Of a stretch of 9,217 nt of DNA, positions 1 to 5,746 are shown piece by piece. How positions within the stretch are numbered: the first letter of the stretch is position 1; the number at the start of each line of letters is the position of its first letter. The notes under the pieces were generated by a model. The model saw nothing but the letters and a program-made list of their open reading frames with translations, had not been told where the DNA came from and did not search any database. This DNA comes from Nitrospirota bacterium (GTDB taxonomy: Bacteria; Nitrospirota; CAKKRA01; 9FT-COMBO-42-15). The DNA is taken from the NCBI GenBank assembly GCA_023248415.1, contig JAHFEP010000024.1, positions 1 through 9,217 on the forward strand. Direction: 5' to 3'. A program made the position numbers and the translations under genes.

Positions 1-3
1 CGG

Positions 4-33
4 TTGCATTTTATAGGGATTATATGGTAAACT
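4..33 (+). promoter_or_regulatory. Possible promoter upstream of the toxin-antitoxin cassette
   Basis: TTGCAT at 4-9 resembles a -35 box. An extended -10 (TG at 25-26, then TAAACT at 28-33) follows with an 18-bp spacer. It lies about 28 bp before the ATG at 61. The hexamers match the sigma-70 consensus only partly, and sequence left of the window is unknown, so this is a weak prediction. Confidence 0.2.
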
Positions 34-60
34 TTAATAATAATCAAAAAGGAAAATTAG

Positions 61-273
61 ATGAAAAAACAAGTAAAAAACCTGCAGCAAAGCCTGACAA
101 GGTGGCAGGAGACTCACGCAGATATAAACAGCCTAAGAAATGCATATCAAAAAAAGATTCTAACATGGGTGGTGAGTTCCATGGAGTTCGAGAAGGAACC
201 TGTAAGTATGGAGCGCCTAAAGGAGCTTCACTATCCAGCAAAACAGAGAAGGGATGATTGCCATGAAGACTAA
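61..273 (+). CDS. Small hypothetical protein upstream of and overlapping the antitoxin gene
   Basis: I do not recognise this 70-residue ORF. It has an AGGA ribosome-binding site 7-8 bases before its ATG and overlaps the start of the antitoxin gene by 11 bases, as in translationally coupled cassettes. The product is charged and looks helical, with a Lys/Gln-rich start, tryptophans at residues 15 and 36, and a basic tail ending in RRDDCHED. No signal peptide, membrane segment or catalytic motif is visible. A competing frame is open from the window start to 257, but its translation is Lys/Ser-rich and poor in hydrophobic residues, so it is less protein-like. The ORF could be a third toxin-antitoxin component, a degraded mobile-element remnant, or non-coding. 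Its preference over the other frame rests on the ribosome-binding site and composition only. Confidence 0.4.
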   Translation: MKKQVKNLQQSLTRWQETHADINSLRNAYQKKILTWVVSSMEFEKEPVSMERLKELHYPAKQRRDDCHED

Positions 274-520
274 AACAATATATGAAGAAGAAATTTTAAA
301 AGAGATACAGGACCTTCCAGAACCTCTGCAGGAAAAATTGTTTAAAATTATCCATCTTCTGAAGCAAGAGATTATAAAGCCTGAATATGATGAAAAACTT
401 GCAACGGAAGAATTTGTGTCAATATGCGGCACATGGGAAGATGATAGAACAGTAGAAGAACAGATAAAAGATATTTATTCCAGCAGGAAATCTACAGTTA
501 GGACAGGGGATATTTTTTGA
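263..520 (+). CDS. Antitoxin of a VapBC-type toxin-antitoxin module
   Basis: This 85-residue protein probably neutralises the PIN-domain toxin encoded immediately downstream and may repress the shared promoter. Residues 6-40 form a predicted amphipathic helix with the pattern LKEIQDLPEPLQEKL, as in short antitoxins of the DUF2281-like kind. The C-terminal part (about residues 55-85, GTWEDDRTVEEQIKDIYSSR) resembles the acidic toxin-binding tail of antitoxins paired with VapC. I see no clear AbrB, ribbon-helix-helix or Phd fold signature, so the DNA-binding class is unresolved. The ATG at 263 is preferred because GAAGGG at 248-253 lies 9 bases upstream. An in-frame ATG at 254 would directly abut that site and add three residues. 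The stop codon overlaps the toxin's TTG start (TTGA at 517-520). The functional call relies mainly on gene context. Confidence 0.72.
   Translation: MKTKTIYEEEILKEIQDLPEPLQEKLFKIIHLLKQEIIKPEYDEKLATEEFVSICGTWEDDRTVEEQIKDIYSSRKSTVRTGDIF
505..510 (+). promoter_or_regulatory. Ribosome-binding site that sets the TTG start of vapC
   Basis: AGGGGA lies 6 bases before the TTG at 517, inside the end of the antitoxin gene. There is no in-frame ATG near the start of the PIN domain. The TTG therefore gives the expected N-terminus, with the catalytic Asp at residue 6. Confidence 0.6.
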
Positions 521-936
521 AATATCTTTTAGACACTGATAGTTGTATTTACTTGCTCAATGGAGATGAGTCCCTCAAAAAGAAGGTTAAAGAGATTGGC
601 GTCTTTTCTTTGACTGTAACAAACAGTGTTCTTGCCGAGTTGTACTTTGGAGCTTATAATTCCAAAAAAGTTGAAGAAAATCTTAAACGAATTGAGCTAT
701 TCAAAAAAAATCTGACTGTCTTATCAGACAGTGAAGAATCTGCCAAGCAATTTGGAAAGATTAAGGCCGAACTAAAATCCAAAGGCAGAATAATAGAAGA
801 TTTTGATATCCTGATTGCCAGCATTGCTATTGCCAATCACTGTATACTGATAACGAATAATATAGAACATTTTAACAGGATTGACGACTTACAGATGCAG
901 AACTGGTTAGACAAAGACATTTCTGGCAAAACATGA
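517..936 (+). CDS. vapC: PIN-domain ribonuclease toxin (VapC family)
   Basis: This is a 139-residue single-domain PIN protein, the usual VapC length. VapC toxins are Mg2+-dependent RNases that typically cleave tRNA or rRNA when freed from their antitoxin. The expected acidic residues are visible: D6 in LLDTDSCIYLLNG, E41 in AELYFG, and D97 in EDFDILIASIA. The fourth position falls in LITNNIEHF, with T113 and N115, a common substitution in VapC. All core residues are present, so the toxin looks intact and catalytically competent. The gene starts with TTG and overlaps the antitoxin stop by 4 bases. This suggests translational coupling, with the weaker start codon keeping toxin below antitoxin. 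The RNA target cannot be inferred from sequence. Family assignment is firm; toxicity is inferred. Confidence 0.9.
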   Translation: MKYLLDTDSCIYLLNGDESLKKKVKEIGVFSLTVTNSVLAELYFGAYNSKKVEENLKRIELFKKNLTVLSDSEESAKQFGKIKAELKSKGRIIEDFDILIASIAIANHCILITNNIEHFNRIDDLQMQNWLDKDISGKT

Positions 937-1102
937 GAATATGGCTTTCCGTCTAAAAATAATAATAAGAGAGTTTTGAAGCTAAAATAAGGGGCCACAA
1001 AAATGGTCTGTGTTATCTGCGGCAATCCCCACATATTTTTGGGATACGCCATAACAAAAGAGTTTATACTTTAATCTTTAAAATAATTTTCAGGAGGTTT
1101 AT

Positions 1103-1450
1103 ATGCTGCTGTCGGATTTAATAAAAAAACTTGTTGAGAAAAAGGTAGGTGAGTTTTGTAAAAAGAGAGTTCCTCCGCATGTGCTGCATCAGGTGAATCT
1201 TTCTTACAAAATAAGGGGCAATAGCGTTACTATTTTTGAAAACAGGGCGCCGTGGCGTATTGATATTAAGGAATGGACTTCTATGCCTATTGCTCAAATG
1301 AGGTTTGATGAAAAGGCAGGGGAATGGACGCTTTTCTGCGCGGATAGAAATGATAGATGGCATGAGTACCATGATATATTGCCTACAAAAAATATAGATA
1401 AAATATTAGCTGAGATAGACGAAGACCCTACAGGAATCTTCTGGGGATAG
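1103..1450 (+). CDS. DUF3024-family protein of unknown function
   Basis: This 115-residue soluble protein matches the DUF3024 pattern as I remember it. It has an N-terminal helix followed by RVPPHVLHQVNLSYKIRG (residues 22-39). Next come VTIFENRAPW, PIAQMRFDEKAGEWTLFCADRNDRWHEY (residues 62-89, given here as a region of conserved aromatic, Arg and Trp residues) and the C-terminal DEDPTGIFWG. The molecular function of the family is not known to me. The start is well supported by AGGAGG at 1092-1097, 5 bases before the ATG. It lies 166 bp after vapC and 145 bp before gatB, so it probably forms its own transcription unit. Nothing suggests truncation. It may be an accessory gene associated with the toxin-antitoxin region, but this cannot be shown from the window. 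Confidence 0.8.
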   Translation: MLLSDLIKKLVEKKVGEFCKKRVPPHVLHQVNLSYKIRGNSVTIFENRAPWRIDIKEWTSMPIAQMRFDEKAGEWTLFCADRNDRWHEYHDILPTKNIDKILAEIDEDPTGIFWG

Positions 1451-1544
1451 GAAGGTGAAGCCTTTCCAATTACCCTGTGTTTGTAACCCTTCCTTTTACT
1501 TTTATCAACAGCCTCAATTTTTTAATATAAAAAATAATAAAATG

Positions 1545-1553
1545 TGATAAAAT
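1545..1553 (+). promoter_or_regulatory. Candidate extended -10 promoter for gatB
   Basis: TG, one base, then TAAAAT (1548-1553) forms an extended -10 about 42 bases before the gatB ATG, in an AT-rich 145-bp gap. No good -35 hexamer is present at the normal spacing. Extended -10 promoters can work without one. The assignment rests on consensus match only. Confidence 0.3.
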
Positions 1554-1595
1554 ACCAATTATATAAGAAATTAATATAGTTGGGAGATATAATAG

Positions 1596-3026
1596 ATGCA
1601 ATACGAGACAGTTATTGGACTTGAGATTCATGCGCAGTTATTGACAAAATCTAAAATCTTTTGCGGATGCAGCACAAAATTCGGCGAGAAGCCAAATTCA
1701 CAGGTATGCCCTGTTTGTCTTGGTATGCCCGGAGTTTTGCCTGTATTAAATAAAAAGGCAATAGACTTTGCAATAAAGACTGCGCTTGCCACGAACTGTA
1801 CAGTAAACGAACATTCTGTATTTGCCAGAAAAAACTATTTTTATCCTGACCTGCCAAAGAACTATCAGATATCACAGTATGAGCTTCCTTTATCAGTAAA
1901 AGGTTACATTGAGGTTGTGCTTGACGGCAATATCAAAAAGATTGGCATAACAAGGATTCACATGGAAGAGGATGCAGGCAAGAATATTCATGAAGGAATA
2001 AATGATGCGAGCCATGTGGATTTAAACAGGACAGGTGTTCCATTAATGGAGATTGTGAGCGAGCCTGATATGCGCACTCCTGAGGAGGCAGTGGCATATC
2101 TTAAAAAACTTCGGGATATATTGCGTTATCTTGATGTCTGCGATGGAAATATGGAAGAAGGAAGCTTCAGGTGCGATGCAAATGTCTCTATCAGGCCATT
2201 AGGCCAAAAGGAATTTGGCACAAAGGCAGAATTGAAAAACATGAACTCCTTTAAATTTGTGCAGAAGGCATTGGAATATGAGATAGACCGACAGAGGGAA
2301 GCGCTTGAAGATGGTAAAAAGATTATTCAGGAGACAAGGCTCTGGGATTCAAACAAGGGTGTGACTATCTCTATGCGTTCTAAGGAAGAGGCGCATGACT
2401 ACAGATATTTTCCTGAGCCTGATTTGGTGCCTCTGATAGTTGATAAAAAGTGGCTTGAAGATATACATTCAGAACTTCCGGAACTGCCTGATGCAAAGAG
2501 GGAGCGTTTTGTAAAGGACTACAGCCTTCCTGAGTATGATGCAGAATTTCTTACATCATCTATTGCAATGGCAGACTATTTTGAGGGGTGTGTGAAGCTA
2601 CATAACCAGCCGAAGATTGTTAGCAACTGGATTATGGGAGACCTTGCAAGGCTGTTGAATGAGGATAATCTTGATATAAAAGATTCGCCAATAACCCCCA
2701 AAAAACTTACTGACATGCTGAAACTAATGGACAAAGGAATAATAAGTGGTAAAATTGCTAAAGTAGTGTTTGAAGAGATGTTCAAGACAGGCAATGACCC
2801 TGATGCCATTGTTCAGGAAAAGGGCCTTGTTCAGGTTACAGACGAGTCTGAGATAGAGAAGGTTATTGATGAGGTAATCAAGGCGAATCCGGGTCAGTTG
2901 GCAGACTATAAAGCTGGCAAGGACAAGCTCTTTGGCTTTTTTGTCGGTCAGGTAATGAAGGAGTCCAAAGGCAAGGCAAACCCGGCTAAGGTGAACGAAT
3001 TATTAAAAAAGAAGTTATCAAAGTAG
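1596..3026 (+). CDS. gatB: Aspartyl/glutamyl-tRNA(Asn/Gln) amidotransferase subunit B
   Basis: GatB is the kinase/tRNA-binding subunit of GatCAB. This complex converts Glu-tRNA(Gln) and/or Asp-tRNA(Asn) to the amidated form using ammonia delivered by GatA. The 476-residue length is normal. Visible features are GLEIHAQL (residues 8-15) and four zinc-site cysteines, C23, C25, C38 and C41 (in CPVCLGMPG). Further blocks are YPDLPKNYQISQYELPL (83-99), HMEEDAGK (122-129), VPLMEIVSEPD (148-158), and EEGSFRCDANVSIRP (187-201). The C-terminal third is the helical tail and YqeY-like domain. GGGAG at 1582-1586 lies 9 bases before the ATG. gatA and gatC are not in the window, so here gatB is separated from its partners. 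The khtT-like gene begins 8 bp after the stop. Confidence 0.98.
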   Translation: MQYETVIGLEIHAQLLTKSKIFCGCSTKFGEKPNSQVCPVCLGMPGVLPVLNKKAIDFAIKTALATNCTVNEHSVFARKNYFYPDLPKNYQISQYELPLSVKGYIEVVLDGNIKKIGITRIHMEEDAGKNIHEGINDASHVDLNRTGVPLMEIVSEPDMRTPEEAVAYLKKLRDILRYLDVCDGNMEEGSFRCDANVSIRPLGQKEFGTKAELKNMNSFKFVQKALEYEIDRQREALEDGKKIIQETRLWDSNKGVTISMRSKEEAHDYRYFPEPDLVPLIVDKKWLEDIHSELPELPDAKRERFVKDYSLPEYDAEFLTSSIAMADYFEGCVKLHNQPKIVSNWIMGDLARLLNEDNLDIKDSPITPKKLTDMLKLMDKGIISGKIAKVVFEEMFKTGNDPDAIVQEKGLVQVTDESEIEKVIDEVIKANPGQLADYKAGKDKLFGFFVGQVMKESKGKANPAKVNELLKKKLSK

Positions 3027-3034
3027 GAGCATGT

Positions 3035-3541
3035 ATGGATTTAAAACAGGTAAGTCTTTCAGCAGCAGAAAGCAGATTCACCATAATGTCCAGAAGTGGC
3101 GATAAGATTGAGGTGGTGATTTATAATGACGGCAGAAGGGGCATAGAGTATTATAAAAAGGATTCAAAGATGCCGTCAAGCGTAGTTGTGAATGAAGATG
3201 ATATCCCTCAGGTTGCAGCAGTGCTTGGCGGCGCCTTTGATAATATGAAAATCCTTGAGCCAAAGGATATTGCATTAAAGGGACTTATATTAGAATGGAT
3301 AAAGCTTGAGCAAAACGCATCTATTACAGGCAAGAGCCTTGGTGAGCTAAGATTAAGGGAGACAACTGGCGTATCAATACTTGCCATATTAAGAGGCGAA
3401 AATCTTCTGCCTTCTCCAAAGGAGAACAAGATTCTGCTTGGCAGGGATTATCTGTTAGCAATTGGTAAAAAGGAGCAGTTGGAAAAATTTAAGGAGATGA
3501 TTGGAAAGGGAAAAGAGGACGAGCTGTCGTCGCTGCTGTAA
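3035..3541 (+). CDS. KhtT-like cation/proton antiporter regulatory subunit with RCK_C (TrkA-C) domain
   Basis: The 168-residue protein has the two-part build of Bacillus KhtT. An N-terminal domain spans residues 1-70 (SRFTIMSRSGDKIEVVIYND, then ILEPKD). A C-terminal RCK_C/TrkA-C domain spans about 80-157 (GKSLGELRLRETTGVSILAILR, then LLGRDYLLAIGKKEQLEKF). In KhtTU the RCK_C domain senses cyclic di-AMP or ions and controls the membrane antiporter KhtU. No transporter gene lies beside it; the neighbours are gatB and eno. It must therefore act on a partner encoded elsewhere or have another role. GGAG at 3026-3029 is 5 bases before the chosen ATG. An ATG at 3031 is in another frame and is rejected. 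The TAA stop lies within the left end of the palindromic repeat that follows. Probably co-transcribed with gatB. Family call is good; ligand and partner are unknown. Confidence 0.82.
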   Translation: MDLKQVSLSAAESRFTIMSRSGDKIEVVIYNDGRRGIEYYKKDSKMPSSVVVNEDDIPQVAAVLGGAFDNMKILEPKDIALKGLILEWIKLEQNASITGKSLGELRLRETTGVSILAILRGENLLPSPKENKILLGRDYLLAIGKKEQLEKFKEMIGKGKEDELSSLL

Positions 3542-3584
3542 TCCCCCTGCATCCCCCTTTACTAAAGGGGGACAGAGGGGGATT
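3540..3584. repeat. 45-bp nested palindromic repeat of the CCCCCTTT/AAAGGGGG type
   Basis: Outer arms AATCCCCC (3540-3547) and GGGGGATT (3577-3584) are perfect complements. Inner arms TCCCCCTTT (3552-3560) and AAAGGGGGA (3564-3572) form a 9-bp stem with loop ACT. The arms are separated by 4-base bulges (3548-3551 and 3573-3576). The upstream gene's TAA stop (3539-3541) runs into it. From memory, repeats of this form are dispersed in many uncultured Nitrospirota and deltaproteobacterial genomes. There is no T-run after it, so it is not a classic intrinsic terminator. As RNA it would still fold strongly and could protect or attenuate the transcript before eno. Confidence 0.85.
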
Positions 3585-3606
3585 AATATATTTCTGGGAG
3601 GTTTAG

Positions 3607-4896
3607 ATGAGTGAAATTGTAGCAGTCTTTGCAAGGGAAATACTTGATTCAAGGGGTAATCCGACTGTTGAAGCAGATGTAATATTAGAGACCATGATAA
3701 TGGGAAGGGCTGCTGTGCCTTCTGGCGCATCAACAGGCACAAGGGAGGCAGTAGAGCTCCGTGATGAAGATAAAAAGAGATACAAAGGCAAAGGCGTGCT
3801 AAAGGCAGTAGAGAATGTAATAAATGTAATAGGTCCTCATATAATAGGCATGGATGCGGCTGAACAGACGTTGATTGATAAGATGATGATTGAGCTTGAC
3901 GGCACAGAGAACAAGGGCAAGCTTGGTGCAAATGCAATACTCGGTGTCTCACTTGCAGCAGCAAAGGCAGCAGCAGAGGAGGCAGGCCTGCCATTATACA
4001 GATACATTGGCGGAGCAAATGCCAAAGAGCTTCCTCTTCCAATGATGAATATCTTAAACGGCGGCAAACATGCAGACAACAATGTAGACATTCAGGAGTT
4101 TATGGTTATGCCTGTTTGTGCAACATCCATTGCAGAGGCAGTAAGGCTCGGCTCTGAGGTCTTTCACAGTCTTAAGGATATTCTTAAAAAGAAGAAATAC
4201 AATACTTCAGTTGGAGATGAGGGCGGCTTTGCCCCGAATCTTTCATCAAATGAAGAGGCTATACAGATTATCTTAGAGGCAATTGAGGCAGCAGGTTATA
4301 AGTCAGGTGCGGATATCTATATAGCATTGGATGCTGCTGCAAGCGAGTTTTATGAAAATGGAAAATACAATCTTACTGGTGAGAAAAAACAGAAGACAAC
4401 AGAGGAGATGATAGAGTATTATGAAGGCTTAGTTAAAAAGTATCCTATTATCTCTATAGAAGACGGCCTTGCAGAGAACGACTGGCAAGGATGGCAGGCT
4501 TTGACAAAAAGACTCGGCAATAAGGTTCAATTAGTTGGCGACGATGTGTTTGTAACAAACACAAAGATACTTGAAAAGGGTATTGCAGAGGGCGTCGGCA
4601 ATTCCATTCTAATCAAGGTCAATCAGATAGGCACACTCACAGAAACACTTAATGCAGTTGAGATGGCAAAGAGGGCAGGTTATACAGCAGTCATTTCGCA
4701 CCGCTCAGGAGAGACAGAGGATGCCACAATTGCTGATATAGCAGTTGCAGTTAATGCAGGCCAGATAAAGACAGGCTCAATGTGCAGGACAGACAGGACT
4801 GCAAAGTACAATCAGCTTATAAGGATAGAAGAGGAGCTTGGCGAGACAGCAGTATTTAAAGGCAGGAAGGTTTTTTATAATATAGAGCAACCATAA
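3607..4896 (+). CDS. eno: Enolase (phosphopyruvate hydratase)
   Basis: Enolase interconverts 2-phosphoglycerate and phosphoenolpyruvate in glycolysis and gluconeogenesis, in the cytoplasm. The 429-residue length is typical for the bacterial enzyme. The N-terminal block REILDSRGNPTVE (residues 10-22) and loop GASTGTREAVELRD (40-53) are intact. The Mg2+ ligands are D242 (ALDAAASEF), E285 (SIEDGLAENDW) and D312 (GDDVFVTN). Catalytic E205 lies in VGDEGGFAP, K337 in LIKVNQIGT, and the signature SHRSGETEDATIADIAVA spans 364-381. GGGAGG at 3596-3601 sits 5 bases before the ATG. The gene has a different palindromic repeat on each side. The osmC-like and ftsB-like genes follow it. This resembles the common eno-ftsB neighbourhood (as in E. 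coli), with the osmC-like gene between them. Confidence 0.99.
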   Translation: MSEIVAVFAREILDSRGNPTVEADVILETMIMGRAAVPSGASTGTREAVELRDEDKKRYKGKGVLKAVENVINVIGPHIIGMDAAEQTLIDKMMIELDGTENKGKLGANAILGVSLAAAKAAAEEAGLPLYRYIGGANAKELPLPMMNILNGGKHADNNVDIQEFMVMPVCATSIAEAVRLGSEVFHSLKDILKKKKYNTSVGDEGGFAPNLSSNEEAIQIILEAIEAAGYKSGADIYIALDAAASEFYENGKYNLTGEKKQKTTEEMIEYYEGLVKKYPIISIEDGLAENDWQGWQALTKRLGNKVQLVGDDVFVTNTKILEKGIAEGVGNSILIKVNQIGTLTETLNAVEMAKRAGYTAVISHRSGETEDATIADIAVAVNAGQIKTGSMCRTDRTAKYNQLIRIEEELGETAVFKGRKVFYNIEQP

Positions 4897-4912
4897 TAAT
4901 TAAGTTAGATGT

Positions 4913-4980
4913 GTCATTGCGAGCCCGAAGGGCGTGGCAATCTCATGAGATTGCTTCGTCGCTTTGCTCCTCGCAATGAC
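4913..4980. repeat. 68-bp palindromic repeat of the GTCATTGCGAG type
   Basis: Terminal arms GTCATTGCGAG (4913-4923) and CTCGCAATGAC (4970-4980) are perfect inverted repeats of 11 bp. The centre GCAATCTCATGAGATTGC (4937-4954) is a perfect 18-bp palindrome. The intervening parts do not match each other: the left one carries its own mini-hairpin GCCC-GAA-GGGC (4923-4933), the right one reads CTTCGTCGCTTTGCTC. It fills most of the eno-osmC gap and ends 14 bp before the next ATG. From memory, this REP/MITE-like family is dispersed in many genomes of this sort. It carries no gene. Confidence 0.88.
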
Positions 4981-4994
4981 GGAAGAGGGCTAAG

Positions 4995-5423
4995 ATGGGC
5001 AGCGAAATAAATGCAAAGGTGAGCCTAATAAATGGCATGGAATTTTCTGGCTCTTCAGATTCAGGCCATGCTGTAAAAATGGATGCAGCAGACGAATTCG
5101 GCGGCAAGAACATTGGTTTCAGGCCAATGGAGCTAATTTTAGTTGGTCTTGGCGGCTGCACAGGCATGGATGTAATATCCATGCTCAGAAAGATGAAACA
5201 GGATATATCTGACTTTGAGATAAATCTGAAAGGCAAGAGGGCAGAAGACCACCCAAAGGTGTATAAAGAGATTGAGATTGAATTTGTTGTTAAGGGCAGG
5301 AATCTTTCAGAGACATCAGTTGCAAAGGCGATTAAGCTTTCTGAGGAGAAGTACTGCTCTGTTGGCAATATGTTGAATAAGACAGCAAAAATTACAACGA
5401 GCTACAGGATTGTTGAGGCATGA
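4995..5423 (+). CDS. OsmC/Ohr-family protein (YhfA-like OsmC subgroup)
   Basis: OsmC-family proteins are small cytoplasmic dimers. In Ohr and OsmC, two cysteines reduce organic hydroperoxides; the YhfA-like branch is less well understood. The 142-residue product shows the central block FRPMELILVGLGGCTGMDV (residues 42-60) with C55. The second conserved cysteine is C121 in EKYCSVGNML (118-127). Both redox cysteines are therefore present, consistent with thiol-peroxidase activity, which remains inferred. GAGGG (4985-4989) is 5 bases before the ATG. It begins a tightly packed gene run: its stop overlaps the ftsB-like start by 4 bases (ATGA). It starts just after the palindromic repeat, so it may be transcribed from eno or from an unrecognised promoter. 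Confidence 0.88.
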   Translation: MGSEINAKVSLINGMEFSGSSDSGHAVKMDAADEFGGKNIGFRPMELILVGLGGCTGMDVISMLRKMKQDISDFEINLKGKRAEDHPKVYKEIEIEFVVKGRNLSETSVAKAIKLSEEKYCSVGNMLNKTAKITTSYRIVEA

Positions 5424-5746
5424 CAAAACATAACATCCCAAAAGAAAATCTTGATAGAATCAGAAAGAAGAAAAAAATGGTCCTCTGGGCAGCAGGCGGT
5501 TTTGTTGTATTTTATTTTCTCTTTTCTTTTCTTTTTGGCGACCTCGGACTTTTAAAATATATTAAGATGAAGAAAACTCATGACCAGCTTCAAAAGGAGA
5601 TTGCTGAACTTCAAGATGAAAACAAAAGATTGAAAAGAGATGCAGAGGCATTAAAATCTGACCCTGAATACATAGAAAAGATGGCAAGGGAGAGGCTGAA
5701 TCTTGTAAAAGAAGGCGAGACAGTTTATCAGTATAATGAAAAATAA
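5420..5746 (+). CDS. ftsB: Septum formation initiator, FtsB/DivIC family
   Basis: This is a 108-residue bitopic membrane protein of the FtsB/DivIC family. These proteins form the FtsQLB (DivIB-FtsL-DivIC) complex that activates septal peptidoglycan synthesis. A Lys/Arg-rich cytoplasmic segment (residues 10-19) precedes one membrane helix (about 20-40). A coiled coil follows (about 50-80, heptads in KTHDQLQKEIAELQDENKRL). Then comes the conserved block DPEYIEKMARERLNLVKEGE (81-100). AGGA at 5406-5409 lies 10 bases before the ATG, which overlaps the osmC-like stop. The gene overlaps era by 11 bases. Location one gene downstream of eno fits the known eno-ftsB association. FtsB versus DivIC naming depends on lineage, which is not fixed here. 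Confidence 0.9.
   Translation: MTKHNIPKENLDRIRKKKKMVLWAAGGFVVFYFLFSFLFGDLGLLKYIKMKKTHDQLQKEIAELQDENKRLKRDAEALKSDPEYIEKMARERLNLVKEGETVYQYNEK

Noticed and set aside
715..732. Perfect inverted repeat ACTGTCT-TATC-AGACAGT inside vapC
   Set aside because: It is 7 bp per arm within coding sequence with conserved reading frame; it can arise by chance and no function is evident.
1021..1050. Interrupted inverted repeat GGC..TCCC / GGGA..GCC
   Set aside because: The stem is only 3 plus 4 bp with unequal bulges and no following T-run, so it is not a convincing terminator or operator.
1003..1074. 23-codon ORF starting MVCVICGNP, with a CxxC pair, between vapC and the DUF3024 gene
   Set aside because: It is very short, has no Shine-Dalgarno site, and a lone CVIC pair is not enough to support a gene.
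1448..1496. Possible terminator: GGAAGG and CCTTCC arms after the DUF3024 gene
   Set aside because: The arms are 6 bp with a loop over 30 bases and only a short T stretch, so stability is doubtful.
3455..4042. Long minus-strand ORF of 195 codons opposite eno
   Set aside because: It is a shadow of eno and the khtT-like gene, runs through the palindromic repeat, and its composition (Leu, His, Cys, Gln rich) is not protein-like.
4943..5368. Minus-strand ORF of 141 codons opposite the osmC-like gene
   Set aside because: It is antisense to a clear gene, and its stop-proximal and repeat-derived segments come from the palindromic element.
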